Shown one piece after another: positions 44,321-52,167 of a DNA stretch of 64,000 nt. The DNA comes from Ignavibacteriota bacterium (lineage in GTDB: Bacteria; Bacteroidota; Ignavibacteria; Ignavibacteriales; Ignavibacteriaceae). A program made the translations under genes and the position numbers. Under the pieces are notes generated by a model. The model was given only the letters and a program-made list of their open reading frames with translations, ran no database searches and was not told the DNA's origin. The stretch lies in NCBI GenBank assembly GCA_013285405.1, contig CP053446.1:2713001-2777000 (forward strand), read 5' to 3'. Numbering within the stretch: position 1 is the stretch's first letter; the number at the start of each line of letters is the position of its first letter.

Positions 44321-44359
44321 TATCTGTAAAATCGAATTATCAATGAGAGAGGAACAACA

Positions 44360-45835
44360 ATGAAAAAGTTTGCTATTATTACTTTCTTTACTACACTTCT
44401 AACTTCATCAGCAATAAGTCAGGAATTCGAAAATTTCAACAAATATTTCCTTGATGAAACAATGAGAATAGATTATTTCCATGTTGGTGAAGCAAAAGAT
44501 GAATTTATTACACTTGATCAGATTTATAAATACGGTATATGGGCTGGAAGCAGGGTTCATCTTATTGATAACATGAATCTTGGCAGATATTGTGTTAAGA
44601 TTTATGATGCCGCTTCTGGTGAATTAATTTATTCAAAAGGATTTGACAGTTACTTTGGCGAATATAAAACCAGCAGTGATGGAATGGCAGGAATTAAAAA
44701 AACCTTTCAGGAATCTGCTGTCATTCCTTATCCAAAGAGTAAAATAATTTTTTCTATTGAAAGAAGAGATAAGGAACAGAATTTGTTTGAATTTTTCAGA
44801 AGAGAAATTGATCCTGCTGATATAATGATAGTCAGAGATAAAATAAAAGATAAGATGGTAAAAGTTTATAGCGCTGATTCAAACGGTGATCCGCATAGTC
44901 GGGTTGATGTTGTGATACTTGGTGAAGGTTATACTCAGGACGAGAAAAGTAAATTTGAAAAGGATCTAAAATATTTTACTGATGTTTTTTTTAAGATGGA
45001 ACCTTATAAATCGAACCAGGATAAATTTAATATTCATGGGGTTTACAAACCTTCGGAAGACAGCGGAATTGATGAACCACCAGCAGATCAATATGCGAAT
45101 ACAGTACTTAGTTGTACATTTAATTCGATGGGTTCCGAAAGATATATCCTGACTGAGGACAATAAAGCTGTTAGAGATTTAGCAGCTCACGCTCCGTACG
45201 ATGCAATTTATATAATGGTAAATCATCCCCGTTACGGCGGTGGTGGAATTTATAATTTCTTCTGTACGTTTACCACTGACAATCAATTCAGAGATTATTT
45301 GTTCCTCCACGAGTTTGGTCATTCATTTTCGGGACTTGCTGATGAGTATTATACTTCGGATGTTCAGTATAATGATTTTTATCCGCTGGCAATTGAACCT
45401 CTCGAACCGAATGTAACTGCATTACTCAATCCACCATCTGTGAAGTGGAATGAATTTCTTTCACCCGGAATCGAAATTCCGACCCCATGGGACAAAGCCA
45501 AATACGACTCTATGGATTACAAATGGCAGGCAGAGCGAAGAGAGATGAACAAACGAACCGCTCAATTGAAAAGAGAACGGCAGTCACCCGAAATAATAAA
45601 AGCAGCAGAGGATGCCTACGCGAGAAAGGACAAAGAGCATTCGCAACTTGTTGATTCGTATTTAAAGAAAAATTCATACTATGGTAAAGTTGGCGCTTTT
45701 GAAGGAGCCGGATATGTTGCATCCGGAATGTACCGCCCGATGCTGGATTGTATTATGTTTTCAAAAGGTGAACGACCATTCTGTAAAGTTTGTGAAGCGC
45801 ATATTATTAAAGTAATTGAGCAGTACACCGAATGA
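44360..45835 (+). CDS. Exported M64-family (IgA-peptidase-like) zinc metallopeptidase
   Basis: A 491-residue exported protein with a signal peptide (MKKFAIITFFTTLLTSSAIS). The zinc site is HEFGHSFSGLADEY, with His317, Glu318 and His321 as the HExxH core and the following DE as a likely third-ligand region. Upstream are VDVVILGEGYTQDEKSKFEK and YDAIYIMVNHPRYGGGGIYN, typical of M64 peptidases. The C-terminal part contains FEGAGYVASGMYRPMLDCIM and two Cys residues in FCKVCEAH. Family members digest extracellular proteins. GAGAGG before the ATG supports the start. There is no T9SS domain. Confidence 0.9.
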   Translation: MKKFAIITFFTTLLTSSAISQEFENFNKYFLDETMRIDYFHVGEAKDEFITLDQIYKYGIWAGSRVHLIDNMNLGRYCVKIYDAASGELIYSKGFDSYFGEYKTSSDGMAGIKKTFQESAVIPYPKSKIIFSIERRDKEQNLFEFFRREIDPADIMIVRDKIKDKMVKVYSADSNGDPHSRVDVVILGEGYTQDEKSKFEKDLKYFTDVFFKMEPYKSNQDKFNIHGVYKPSEDSGIDEPPADQYANTVLSCTFNSMGSERYILTEDNKAVRDLAAHAPYDAIYIMVNHPRYGGGGIYNFFCTFTTDNQFRDYLFLHEFGHSFSGLADEYYTSDVQYNDFYPLAIEPLEPNVTALLNPPSVKWNEFLSPGIEIPTPWDKAKYDSMDYKWQAERREMNKRTAQLKRERQSPEIIKAAEDAYARKDKEHSQLVDSYLKKNSYYGKVGAFEGAGYVASGMYRPMLDCIMFSKGERPFCKVCEAHIIKVIEQYTE

Positions 45836-45855
45836 GAAACTCAGATTAAGATTAT

Positions 45856-45918
45856 GAGTAAGAGAAAGAGCAAGATTTAGTTTCAATCTTACTCTTACTC
45901 GTAATCTTTCTCTTACTC
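45856..45918 (+). terminator. Long inverted repeat after the M64 gene
   Basis: GAGTAAGAGAAAGA (45856-45869) and TCTTTCTCTTACTC (45905-45918) are exact complements, with a 35-base spacer that also contains shorter TCTTACTC copies. The hairpin could end transcription from the M64 gene. A clear T-run is lacking. Confidence 0.4.
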
Positions 45919-46046
45919 TATCTTATCAATACCATCCCTGCCTGCCGGCAGGTTCTTTGTGCTTAATCATTTGAGTAGAATCATTTTCTTCGTCTCCGAA
46001 GACTCGCCAGCTTTTAGTTGATAAAAATAAATTCCATCGGAAAGCC
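45918..46046 (-). pseudogene. Eroded T9SS sorting-domain tails with an inserted palindrome
   Basis: Reading the minus strand from 46046, the sequence encodes SDGIYFYQLKAGESSETKKM followed by ILLK and a stop at 45967-45969, the end of a T9SS sorting domain with no gene attached. Beyond it, after the CCTGCC-type palindrome 45937-45952, lies a further remnant, MVLIR with stop (45918-45936). These look like successive 3' ends displaced by repeat insertion in an ancestral version of the gene ending at 46094. Confidence 0.65.
45937..45952. repeat. CCTGCC-family palindrome in a sorting-domain remnant
   Basis: CCTGCCTGCCGGCAGG includes the perfect twelve-base palindrome CCTGCCGGCAGG at 45941-45952. 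In the equivalent remnant near 49060-49137 this block is absent, so it appears as an insertion. Confidence 0.6.
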
Positions 46047-46093
46047 TCACCCCGTCCCTCTCCGAAGGAGAGGGCAGAACGATTTTTCAAACT

Positions 46094-49000
46094 TCATTTT
46101 ATTAAAACTAATTTCTTAGTATCACTAAATCTCTGTCCTGAGCCTGTCGAAGGATCACGTGCAGTTAATCTGTAAAAGTAAACTCCACCAGAAAGACTGC
46201 TACCATCAAATTCTATTTCATATACACCAGATTGCTTTTCTTCATTTACAAGTACTTTCACTTCCCTTCCTAAAATATCGTAAACTCGTAATTGCACTAA
46301 AGTCCCTCCTTTGGAGGGATTTAGGGATGCCGGTATTGTATATTTTATTTTTGTGCTTGGATTAAAAGGGTTGGGGTAGTTTTGAAAAAGAGCAAAGTTT
46401 GAGGGTAACTTATTAGTCTCATTTATAAAGACCGGACTATCAACTTCATCGGCTCCTTTATAGGGTGAAATGAGATGCCTTAATTCACCATCTATATCAG
46501 TTGTAATTCCACTAATAGGAATTCCAATTAACAAACTGTCTCCAATAGAACCGCCAGTTAAATGCAAATCGGTATCAGAAACAAAATTTACATCCGTACT
46601 CACTGAATTCGGATCTCGATTACTCAAAATTTTCCATTCCTCGATATTTGAAGCATAAGTGTTTATCCACTTCCCGATATAATTATTTGGCGGAGTTACA
46701 TAGTGATTATTGTAGTCATAATCTGCTGAATAATAAGGATCATTAGAATCAATAGCCAAATGTATTCCATTACCTGATGTATTCACTCTATTATTTACAA
46801 GAATGTTATTGAGTAAATACCATGGTGGGTACAAAGAAGGATTTTCAGTCAAAGTCCAATCCCTTTTAAGGCAACTACTACCCTCAGAACTTTCACAATT
46901 TCCAAAAATATTAATTGAATTATAATAGAAAAAATAACCAATAAATAATTCTCCCTTTAAATAAATTCCAGTAATAGATGATTGTTCATTACCTGAAAGA
47001 GAAATAAAATTATTGTCAACAACTCCGCCCCAACCTCTCGGAATCTTTATCCCATATACATCATTTGAATTTAATTCACTTGAAATCAAATTATAGATTT
47101 TACACTTACTTATTGTCACATGCCTAGCGTAGCAATTAATTCCCGATAATGAATTACTTGATACTTCAAATTCATTGTGTATAATATTCCCGATTAGCGA
47201 CGAATTATCTGCAATGTGAATTTCTATTCCGGCTTTTTTGAAATTTTTAATTTCACAATTTATTACAGTATGATGAGAACCACCCTGACCACTTTGGAAA
47301 TCATTAAAAATTTTTATCCCAAACGAAGGTAAGTTATTATCATAATTTGCAATTAGACAATTTGCTAAAGTGTTATTAGTATTATTGTAAGGTTTAAATG
47401 AAACTACACCATCTGTTGAACTTGTATCGCTGCCAAGAATGTTACAATACATAATAGTATTAAAATGAGTGCTATCAAGGAAAAGAATTGTACTGGAACT
47501 TAAAGATGTATTTATAAGTGATATTTCCTTTTCTTCACCAATTCCACCCGGCCTGCCATCAATTGTTGTAAAAGTAGCATTCTGAAAAGTAAAGATTATT
47601 GTATTGCTGATGAGATTAATATTTGTTGCATTTTGAGCTGGACGAATAGTAATAATATTATTCTGTGAACTTCCATTTATAAAAGGAATCTCTATAGGAA
47701 AAATTTCATTTGTGGCATTGTATGTATTTAATAATTCTAAAATTGTAGGAGAGCTAATCGATTGATTCTCTAATGATTGAATCGCTTCTGTTATAGTAAG
47801 AAAATCACCACTTAATCCAATTGATAAATTGGTCGGAAATGTATTTTCAATGATAACTAATTTCGGATCTGTGAGTAAAGAATCTGGATATATAGGTGGT
47901 CCGGTTAAATCAATTTTATAACAATTCCCGTCAACCAAGTTGCCAGCAGTTGCTTCAGCAGAAATATCATAAGCTAACCAGTAATAATTGGTTGCATTAT
48001 TAATCAGATAAGCACCTGTTATATTATTGATTTCAAATAATCCTGATGGGTTTGTGTATGTTTCTCCTATTTGATGATTGTTGCTAAAATAAGGTGATGA
48101 ACCCGTGGAAAATAATTTGACATTTACAATATCATTTAGATTGGTAGTCCCGTAAGTATTGAAATAAAATTTTAATACTTGTGGTGGAGTCAAAGCTCCT
48201 CCATCATGACTTGGAATTATAATAGCAATAATTTTCTGATTTTGATTTCCAACAAAAACACTATCTGGAGTTTGGTACAATTTTGACCCATAATAGTGAT
48301 ATTGTTGAGGTACAAAGCTAAGAGTCAGATTTTCCGGTAAAAGAGAAAGGTCGTAGTTATAATTGTTGGCAGTTGTAGTTGATACTGTAAAATTATAAAT
48401 AAACTGCATCGGCGTAACACTAATGAAATTTCCGGTACCGCCAATATGATTATTCATTCCAACTGAAAATTGAGAACCAGACGAAGTTCCAGGCCCATAC
48501 ATGAAATCGATTGTTCCATCCAATTCCCAAATCCTCACCTGAAAACTTTTCCTTAATGGGCTACCATCATACCAAGTTAAGTCTTTCCATTGAATGACAA
48601 ATATTCTTGCAGGATATTCTCCGATGGTTTCATATCTTATCTCACTTTGTGAGTCAGCATACAAATCACTCCATAAGGGGCAAATCAAGGGTTTCTTTAC
48701 AGTACTCTCAAGTTCATTAAATGCACCAGGACCGGTGTAAGTTTGTCCCATCTCAATCCAACCATTAACAGAAATTCTAGCAGTTGAATACGTAATCCCC
48801 ATGTATTCAAAAGGAAATGGAAGATTTATATTCTCCGCTCCATCGTTTCCAATTGCAGTACTAATTGTGCCGTCTGTAAGCTCAGAATAATTACCATACG
48901 CAGTAGGAATAAACATGTAACCTAAATAGGTGGCTTGCGCGATTGACTCTGAATTAATTATACCTATTATGAATACTGATAGATAGTTTAAAGTTCTCAT
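46094..49000 (-). CDS. T9SS-secreted beta-sandwich/beta-helix protein with palindromic inserts in its sorting domain
   Basis: A 968-residue exported protein. After a signal peptide (to about residue 21) the N-terminal third contains NLPFPFEYMGITYSTARISV and FQVRIWELDGTIDFMYGPG, a pattern seen in cell-surface beta-sandwich domains. The middle has beta-helix-like repeats (about 400-800). The C-terminus is a T9SS sorting domain (FQNYPNPFNPSTKIKY to TKKLVLIK) that contains two in-frame inserts not found in the other sorting domains here: SLNPSKGGT and RDPSTGSGQR. Both derive from palindromic repeat DNA. Function unknown; probably a surface protein. Confidence 0.8.
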   Translation of the reverse strand: MRTLNYLSVFIIGIINSESIAQATYLGYMFIPTAYGNYSELTDGTISTAIGNDGAENINLPFPFEYMGITYSTARISVNGWIEMGQTYTGPGAFNELESTVKKPLICPLWSDLYADSQSEIRYETIGEYPARIFVIQWKDLTWYDGSPLRKSFQVRIWELDGTIDFMYGPGTSSGSQFSVGMNNHIGGTGNFISVTPMQFIYNFTVSTTTANNYNYDLSLLPENLTLSFVPQQYHYYGSKLYQTPDSVFVGNQNQKIIAIIIPSHDGGALTPPQVLKFYFNTYGTTNLNDIVNVKLFSTGSSPYFSNNHQIGETYTNPSGLFEINNITGAYLINNATNYYWLAYDISAEATAGNLVDGNCYKIDLTGPPIYPDSLLTDPKLVIIENTFPTNLSIGLSGDFLTITEAIQSLENQSISSPTILELLNTYNATNEIFPIEIPFINGSSQNNIITIRPAQNATNINLISNTIIFTFQNATFTTIDGRPGGIGEEKEISLINTSLSSSTILFLDSTHFNTIMYCNILGSDTSSTDGVVSFKPYNNTNNTLANCLIANYDNNLPSFGIKIFNDFQSGQGGSHHTVINCEIKNFKKAGIEIHIADNSSLIGNIIHNEFEVSSNSLSGINCYARHVTISKCKIYNLISSELNSNDVYGIKIPRGWGGVVDNNFISLSGNEQSSITGIYLKGELFIGYFFYYNSINIFGNCESSEGSSCLKRDWTLTENPSLYPPWYLLNNILVNNRVNTSGNGIHLAIDSNDPYYSADYDYNNHYVTPPNNYIGKWINTYASNIEEWKILSNRDPNSVSTDVNFVSDTDLHLTGGSIGDSLLIGIPISGITTDIDGELRHLISPYKGADEVDSPVFINETNKLPSNFALFQNYPNPFNPSTKIKYTIPASLNPSKGGTLVQLRVYDILGREVKVLVNEEKQSGVYEIEFDGSSLSGGVYFYRLTARDPSTGSGQRFSDTKKLVLIK
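46133..46156 (-). repeat. In-frame repeat encoding DPSTGSGQ in a T9SS sorting domain
   Basis: The plus-strand string CTGTCCTGAGCCTGTCGAAG lies inside the coding region and adds RDPSTGSGQR without disturbing the frame. The same insert is at 49226-49252. It resembles the widespread intergenic repeat CTTCGACAGGCTCAGGACAG of Bacteroidota and related genomes. Confidence 0.65.
46298..46332 (-). repeat. In-frame palindromic repeat encoding SLNPSKGG in a T9SS sorting domain
   Basis: TCCCTCC (46303-46309), TTT, GGAGGGA (46313-46319) is a perfect seven-pair hairpin in the coding sequence. It adds SLNPSKGGT between the first two strands of the sorting domain. The counterpart at 49391-49425 has one mismatch in the stem. 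Confidence 0.65.
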
Positions 49001-49059
49001 TTCTATCGCCGTTTTTTTACAAACTAAATAATTATTCTTTTTAAAGATTTTCGTTTACT

Positions 49060-49137
49060 CTATCTTATCAATACCATCTTTCTTGTTTGAACAAAAGTGC
49101 CTGCTTGAAATTGATAAAAATAAATTCCATCGGAAAG
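49060..49137 (-). pseudogene. Displaced T9SS sorting-domain tail
   Basis: Minus-strand translation gives SDGIYFYQFQAGTFVQTRKM then VLIR and a stop (49060-49062). This is the end of a T9SS sorting domain lying downstream of the gene that now ends at 49188. A CCCTCTCC-type palindrome (49150-49168) separates the remnant from the current gene end. Confidence 0.65.
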
Positions 49138-49460
49138 CCTCACCCCCGTCCCTCTCCGAAGGAGAGGGCAGAACGATTTTTCAAACTTCATTTTATTAAA
49201 ACTAATTTCTTAGTTTCACTAAATCTCTGTCCTGAGCCTGTCGAAGGATCACGTGCAGTTAATCTGTAAAAGTAAACTCCACCAGAAAGACTGCTGCCAT
49301 CAAATTCTATTTCATATACACCAGATTGCTTTTCTTCATTTACAAGTACTTTCACTTCCCTTCCTAAAATATCGTAAACTCGTAATTGCACTAAAGTCCC
49401 TCCTTTGAAGGGATTTAGGGAGGCCGGTATTGTAAATTTTATTTTTGTTGTTGGATTAAA
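49111..49460. repeat. Direct repeat B, paralogue of 46018-46366
   Basis: Near-identical to repeat A and one base longer because of an extra C in the CACCCCCG run. It includes the hairpin CCCTCTCC-GAA-GGAGAGGG (49150-49168) and the inserts encoding RDPSTGSGQR and SLNPFKGGT. Lying about 3.1 kb from copy A, it brackets the whole gene at 46094-49000 and could promote recombination. Confidence 0.8.
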
Positions 49461-50288
49461 CGGATTGGGATAATTTTGAGATAGAGAAAACTCAGTCGGC
49501 AAATCCATTTCGTCTTCAACATTATTCGGAATTGTGATAGTGAAAAAATTATTAGATTCATCATACGCACAAGGAAAATATCCTACTCTGATTAAACAAC
49601 TATCTGAATCTATTTGAGGAACTTGCCAGCTAAAACTATTATAAGGGGATGGTAAGTTATCGCTAATAACTGACCAGTTCATTCCTGCATCAGATGAATA
49701 CCACAATTTTCCTGGAGGTAAAAAACTATTTGTCCATGTAATTAGAAAATTTTCACCGCTAATTAATGTTTCTCCACCGTTAGGTGATACAACTTGATAT
49801 GTTGGCCAGGAGAGAGGTCCGTCATATTGAACACCTAAGATAATTTTATCAAGCGAGTCGATGTAATAAGTTGCCGGATTCCCGAAATCAATTGTTTGCA
49901 AAGTGTGTCCTGAATATGGATTAATAAATGTTACAGAATATATCATTTGCCAATCCCAAATAATTTCTATCGAGTAACCTGATTCAATATCAACTAAATA
50001 TTCATGATAATCAGGTCGTCCACAACCAAACCGAAAATCTTTCTTCGTATAAATGGAAGTATCTGAAGGCAATTGAAATCGAACTCCAAAAGTTCCTGGA
50101 ACCTGAGGAACGATCACTTCACCAAGTGTAGGATCCAGACTATCAGTTGCAAAAGAATCATAACCCAAAATTAACGTATCGGGTGTGATTCCCAATTCTA
50201 AAAAAATGAATGGTGATTCAAAATGTACAGGATTTTGCGAAAGTATTTTTGTCGAAATAAAAATTACAATCAGGATAATCTTTTTCAT
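49188..50288 (-). CDS. T9SS-secreted protein with palindromic inserts in its sorting domain
   Basis: A 366-residue exported protein. The signal peptide is MKKIILIVIFISTKILSQ. The central part has beta-rich domains, including YQVVSPNGGETLISGENFLI followed by TWTNSFLPPGKLWYSSD, which resembles the Ser-Thr-rich membrane-anchored or Ig-like domains of surface proteins. The T9SS sorting domain runs from LSQNYPNPFNPTTKIKF to TKKLVLIK and carries the same two inserts as the gene at 46094-49000. The ATG at 50288 is preferred to an upstream TTG (50294). Function unknown. Confidence 0.8.
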   Translation of the reverse strand: MKKIILIVIFISTKILSQNPVHFESPFIFLELGITPDTLILGYDSFATDSLDPTLGEVIVPQVPGTFGVRFQLPSDTSIYTKKDFRFGCGRPDYHEYLVDIESGYSIEIIWDWQMIYSVTFINPYSGHTLQTIDFGNPATYYIDSLDKIILGVQYDGPLSWPTYQVVSPNGGETLISGENFLITWTNSFLPPGKLWYSSDAGMNWSVISDNLPSPYNSFSWQVPQIDSDSCLIRVGYFPCAYDESNNFFTITIPNNVEDEMDLPTEFSLSQNYPNPFNPTTKIKFTIPASLNPFKGGTLVQLRVYDILGREVKVLVNEEKQSGVYEIEFDGSSLSGGVYFYRLTARDPSTGSGQRFSETKKLVLIK

Positions 50289-50376
50289 TATCAATCTCTG
50301 GATTTTTTCTGCAAACTAAATAATTATTTCAACCAAAAGCAAGGATTAGAGTAATTTTGTTTATTTTTCGCCCAGA

Positions 50377-51150
50377 ATGAAAACAAAACTTGACATCGCA
50401 AAAAGCTGGCTTCACAGATACACCGGAACGAAGATAGATGAGTTTGGCGATTATATGCTGCTCACAAACTTTGCAGACTATGTTGAAAAATTTGCAAAAA
50501 AATTTAATACAGAAATCAAAGGCACCGGGAGACCTATGCAGACAGCTACAAACTCAGATGGTCTTTCAATAATTAATTTTGGTATTGGGTCAGCAAATGC
50601 TGCAACAATAATGGATCTGCTTTCTGCCCGCGCACCTAAAGGTGTTTTGTTTCTTGGTAAATGCGGCGGACTTAAAAGATCAACTGAGCTTGGACATTTT
50701 ATTCTTCCAACTGCAGCAATCAGAGGCGAAGGAACAAGCAACGATTACAAACCACCAGAGGTTCCTGCACTTCCATCTTTTAAGCTGCATAAATTTGTTT
50801 CTGATAAAATTGTTCAAAGAGGTTTTGAATACAGAACCGGTGTTGTTTATACAACCAACCGGCGGCTTTGGGAATGGGATGATGAGTTTAAAAATTATTT
50901 GCGCAAACTTTCCACAATTGCAATTGATATGGAAACTGCAACTCTCTTTATTGTCGGATTGGTAAATGAAATTCCACGCGGTGCTTTGCTTTTAGTATCT
51001 GATATTCCAATGCTTCCCGAAGGTGTGAAAACTGAAGAATCAGATAAAGAGGTAACTCTAAAATATTCTGACGTTCATCTTGAAATTGGTATCGAAGCAA
51101 TGACAGAAATCGGCGAAAAGGGTGAACACATTAAACATTTTACATTTTAA
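50377..51150 (+). CDS. amn: AMP nucleosidase (short form)
   Basis: Hydrolyses AMP to adenine and ribose 5-phosphate. The 257-residue length matches the short form common in Bacteroidota rather than the longer E. coli protein. It contains the nucleoside-phosphorylase-fold segments IINFGIGSANAATIMDLL, GVLFLGKCGGLKRSTELGHF and the purine/ribose site STIAIDMETATLFIVG, followed by LLLVSDIPMLPEGVK. The gene converges with a PAP2 gene; the stop codons are one base apart. No clear RBS is seen before the ATG. It may balance adenine nucleotide levels. Confidence 0.9.
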   Translation: MKTKLDIAKSWLHRYTGTKIDEFGDYMLLTNFADYVEKFAKKFNTEIKGTGRPMQTATNSDGLSIINFGIGSANAATIMDLLSARAPKGVLFLGKCGGLKRSTELGHFILPTAAIRGEGTSNDYKPPEVPALPSFKLHKFVSDKIVQRGFEYRTGVVYTTNRRLWEWDDEFKNYLRKLSTIAIDMETATLFIVGLVNEIPRGALLLVSDIPMLPEGVKTEESDKEVTLKYSDVHLEIGIEAMTEIGEKGEHIKHFTF

Positions 51151-51151
51151 G

Positions 51152-51889
51152 TTACAGTACCTGCTGAGATCTTTTCTGCAGATCGCTCGCTTTTTTAATG
51201 TATCGTTCAACAAACCAGCATAAACATAACCATACTAATCCCAAAGACCATCCGGCAACTACATCTTTTAGTGAATGAATTCCTGGTAGTATTCTGCTGA
51301 TTCCAATTAAAATTATTAGAACAACCCCTGATATAATAGTCAATCTTTTTGTTTTACTTGAATGTTGTCTTCTGGAAATCGTAACAGCGAGTGTCAGATA
51401 GAAGATTGTTCCCATCATTGCATGCCCGCTTGGCAATTTATATTCAGTTGCATTGAAAAAATCGAATTGCTCTGACTGAACATCCGGGGCAAAAAAATAT
51501 TTCGCAATGAGCAAAATCAAGCCGCCTCCAACTATAATAAAAACTAACCTCCATAATCTTTTTGATTGTTTGCGCAGGTTGTAGTAGATAAGAATAATTG
51601 TCATGAATGTTAATAAGACTGGTAATCCTGCGAGTGCAGCTACATCACGATTTATACCGATGAACCATTCGGGACCATACCAGAGGCTCCATTTATTTGT
51701 ATATCCAAGCTGTCTCAAAAGATAATGTGATACGTAAGTTGAAAGCGTATCTAAAAAACCTAATGCAGTTAAAACAAAAATTATTAGGCTGAGTGCAAAT
51801 ATGAATAAGGCTTTAAAACTGGTTTGTTTCTCAGGTTTTTCGTCGAATGCGCGCAAATTTTCGAGATATGATTGATTTTCAAGATTCAT
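51152..51889 (-). CDS. PAP2-family membrane phosphatase
   Basis: A 245-residue inner-membrane protein with about five helices. The acid-phosphatase motif is split in the family pattern: KLPSGHAMMGTIFYLTL (motif 2, with the catalytic His) and SRILPGIHSLKDVVAGWSLG (motif 3). The lysine-rich part of motif 1 (KYFFAPDV region) is weak. Such enzymes dephosphorylate undecaprenyl diphosphate, phosphatidic acid or similar lipid phosphates. It is convergent with amn. A second PAP2 gene lies at 59319-59879, so the two may have different substrates. Confidence 0.88.
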   Translation of the reverse strand: MNLENQSYLENLRAFDEKPEKQTSFKALFIFALSLIIFVLTALGFLDTLSTYVSHYLLRQLGYTNKWSLWYGPEWFIGINRDVAALAGLPVLLTFMTIILIYYNLRKQSKRLWRLVFIIVGGGLILLIAKYFFAPDVQSEQFDFFNATEYKLPSGHAMMGTIFYLTLAVTISRRQHSSKTKRLTIISGVVLIILIGISRILPGIHSLKDVVAGWSLGLVWLCLCWFVERYIKKASDLQKRSQQVL

Positions 51890-52167
51890 TTTTTAAGTTG
51901 ATTTTTTGGAACTCAAAAATAAAAAAATAACAGTAATAATCTCAGATAATTCTTCAATTAAAGTTGGTAAATATTTGTTGATGTATCGAATGAAATTCAA
52001 GAAGAATATTCCGTGATTTATGGTAATTAAAAAGGTACATTATTTAATAAAATTATTTTTAAAGTTTGTTAAGTTGTAATCTGAGATATAATGAAATCAG
52101 TATTAAGATGAATATTTATATCGCTTTTACAACTTTTTATGTTATGAATTATCTGAAAGGAAAAAAA
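51890..52167. other. AT-rich divergent spacer
   Basis: Nothing beyond AT-rich promoter-like sequence was seen between the PAP2 gene and the TlpA-like gene. An apparent in-frame extension of the latter back to 52066 lacks protein-like character. Confidence 0.4.

Larger units (their letters stand above)
44024..44359. other. Divergent spacer between the synthetase and M64 genes
   Basis: Contains the TAAATTTG element (revcomp of 44075-44082) and the TATCTTTG element (44313-44320). A weak AAACTG/CAGTTT inverted repeat lies in the middle. No gene or stronger structure is visible. Confidence 0.5.
46018..46366. repeat. Direct repeat A: sorting-domain DNA plus downstream palindrome
   Basis: This 349-base stretch is almost identical to 49111-49460, differing at only a handful of positions. 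It covers the palindrome CCCTCTCC-GAA-GGAGAGGG (46056-46074), the 3' end of the gene starting at 49000, and the in-frame repeats inside its sorting domain. The high DNA identity points to recent duplication or gene conversion. Confidence 0.8.
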
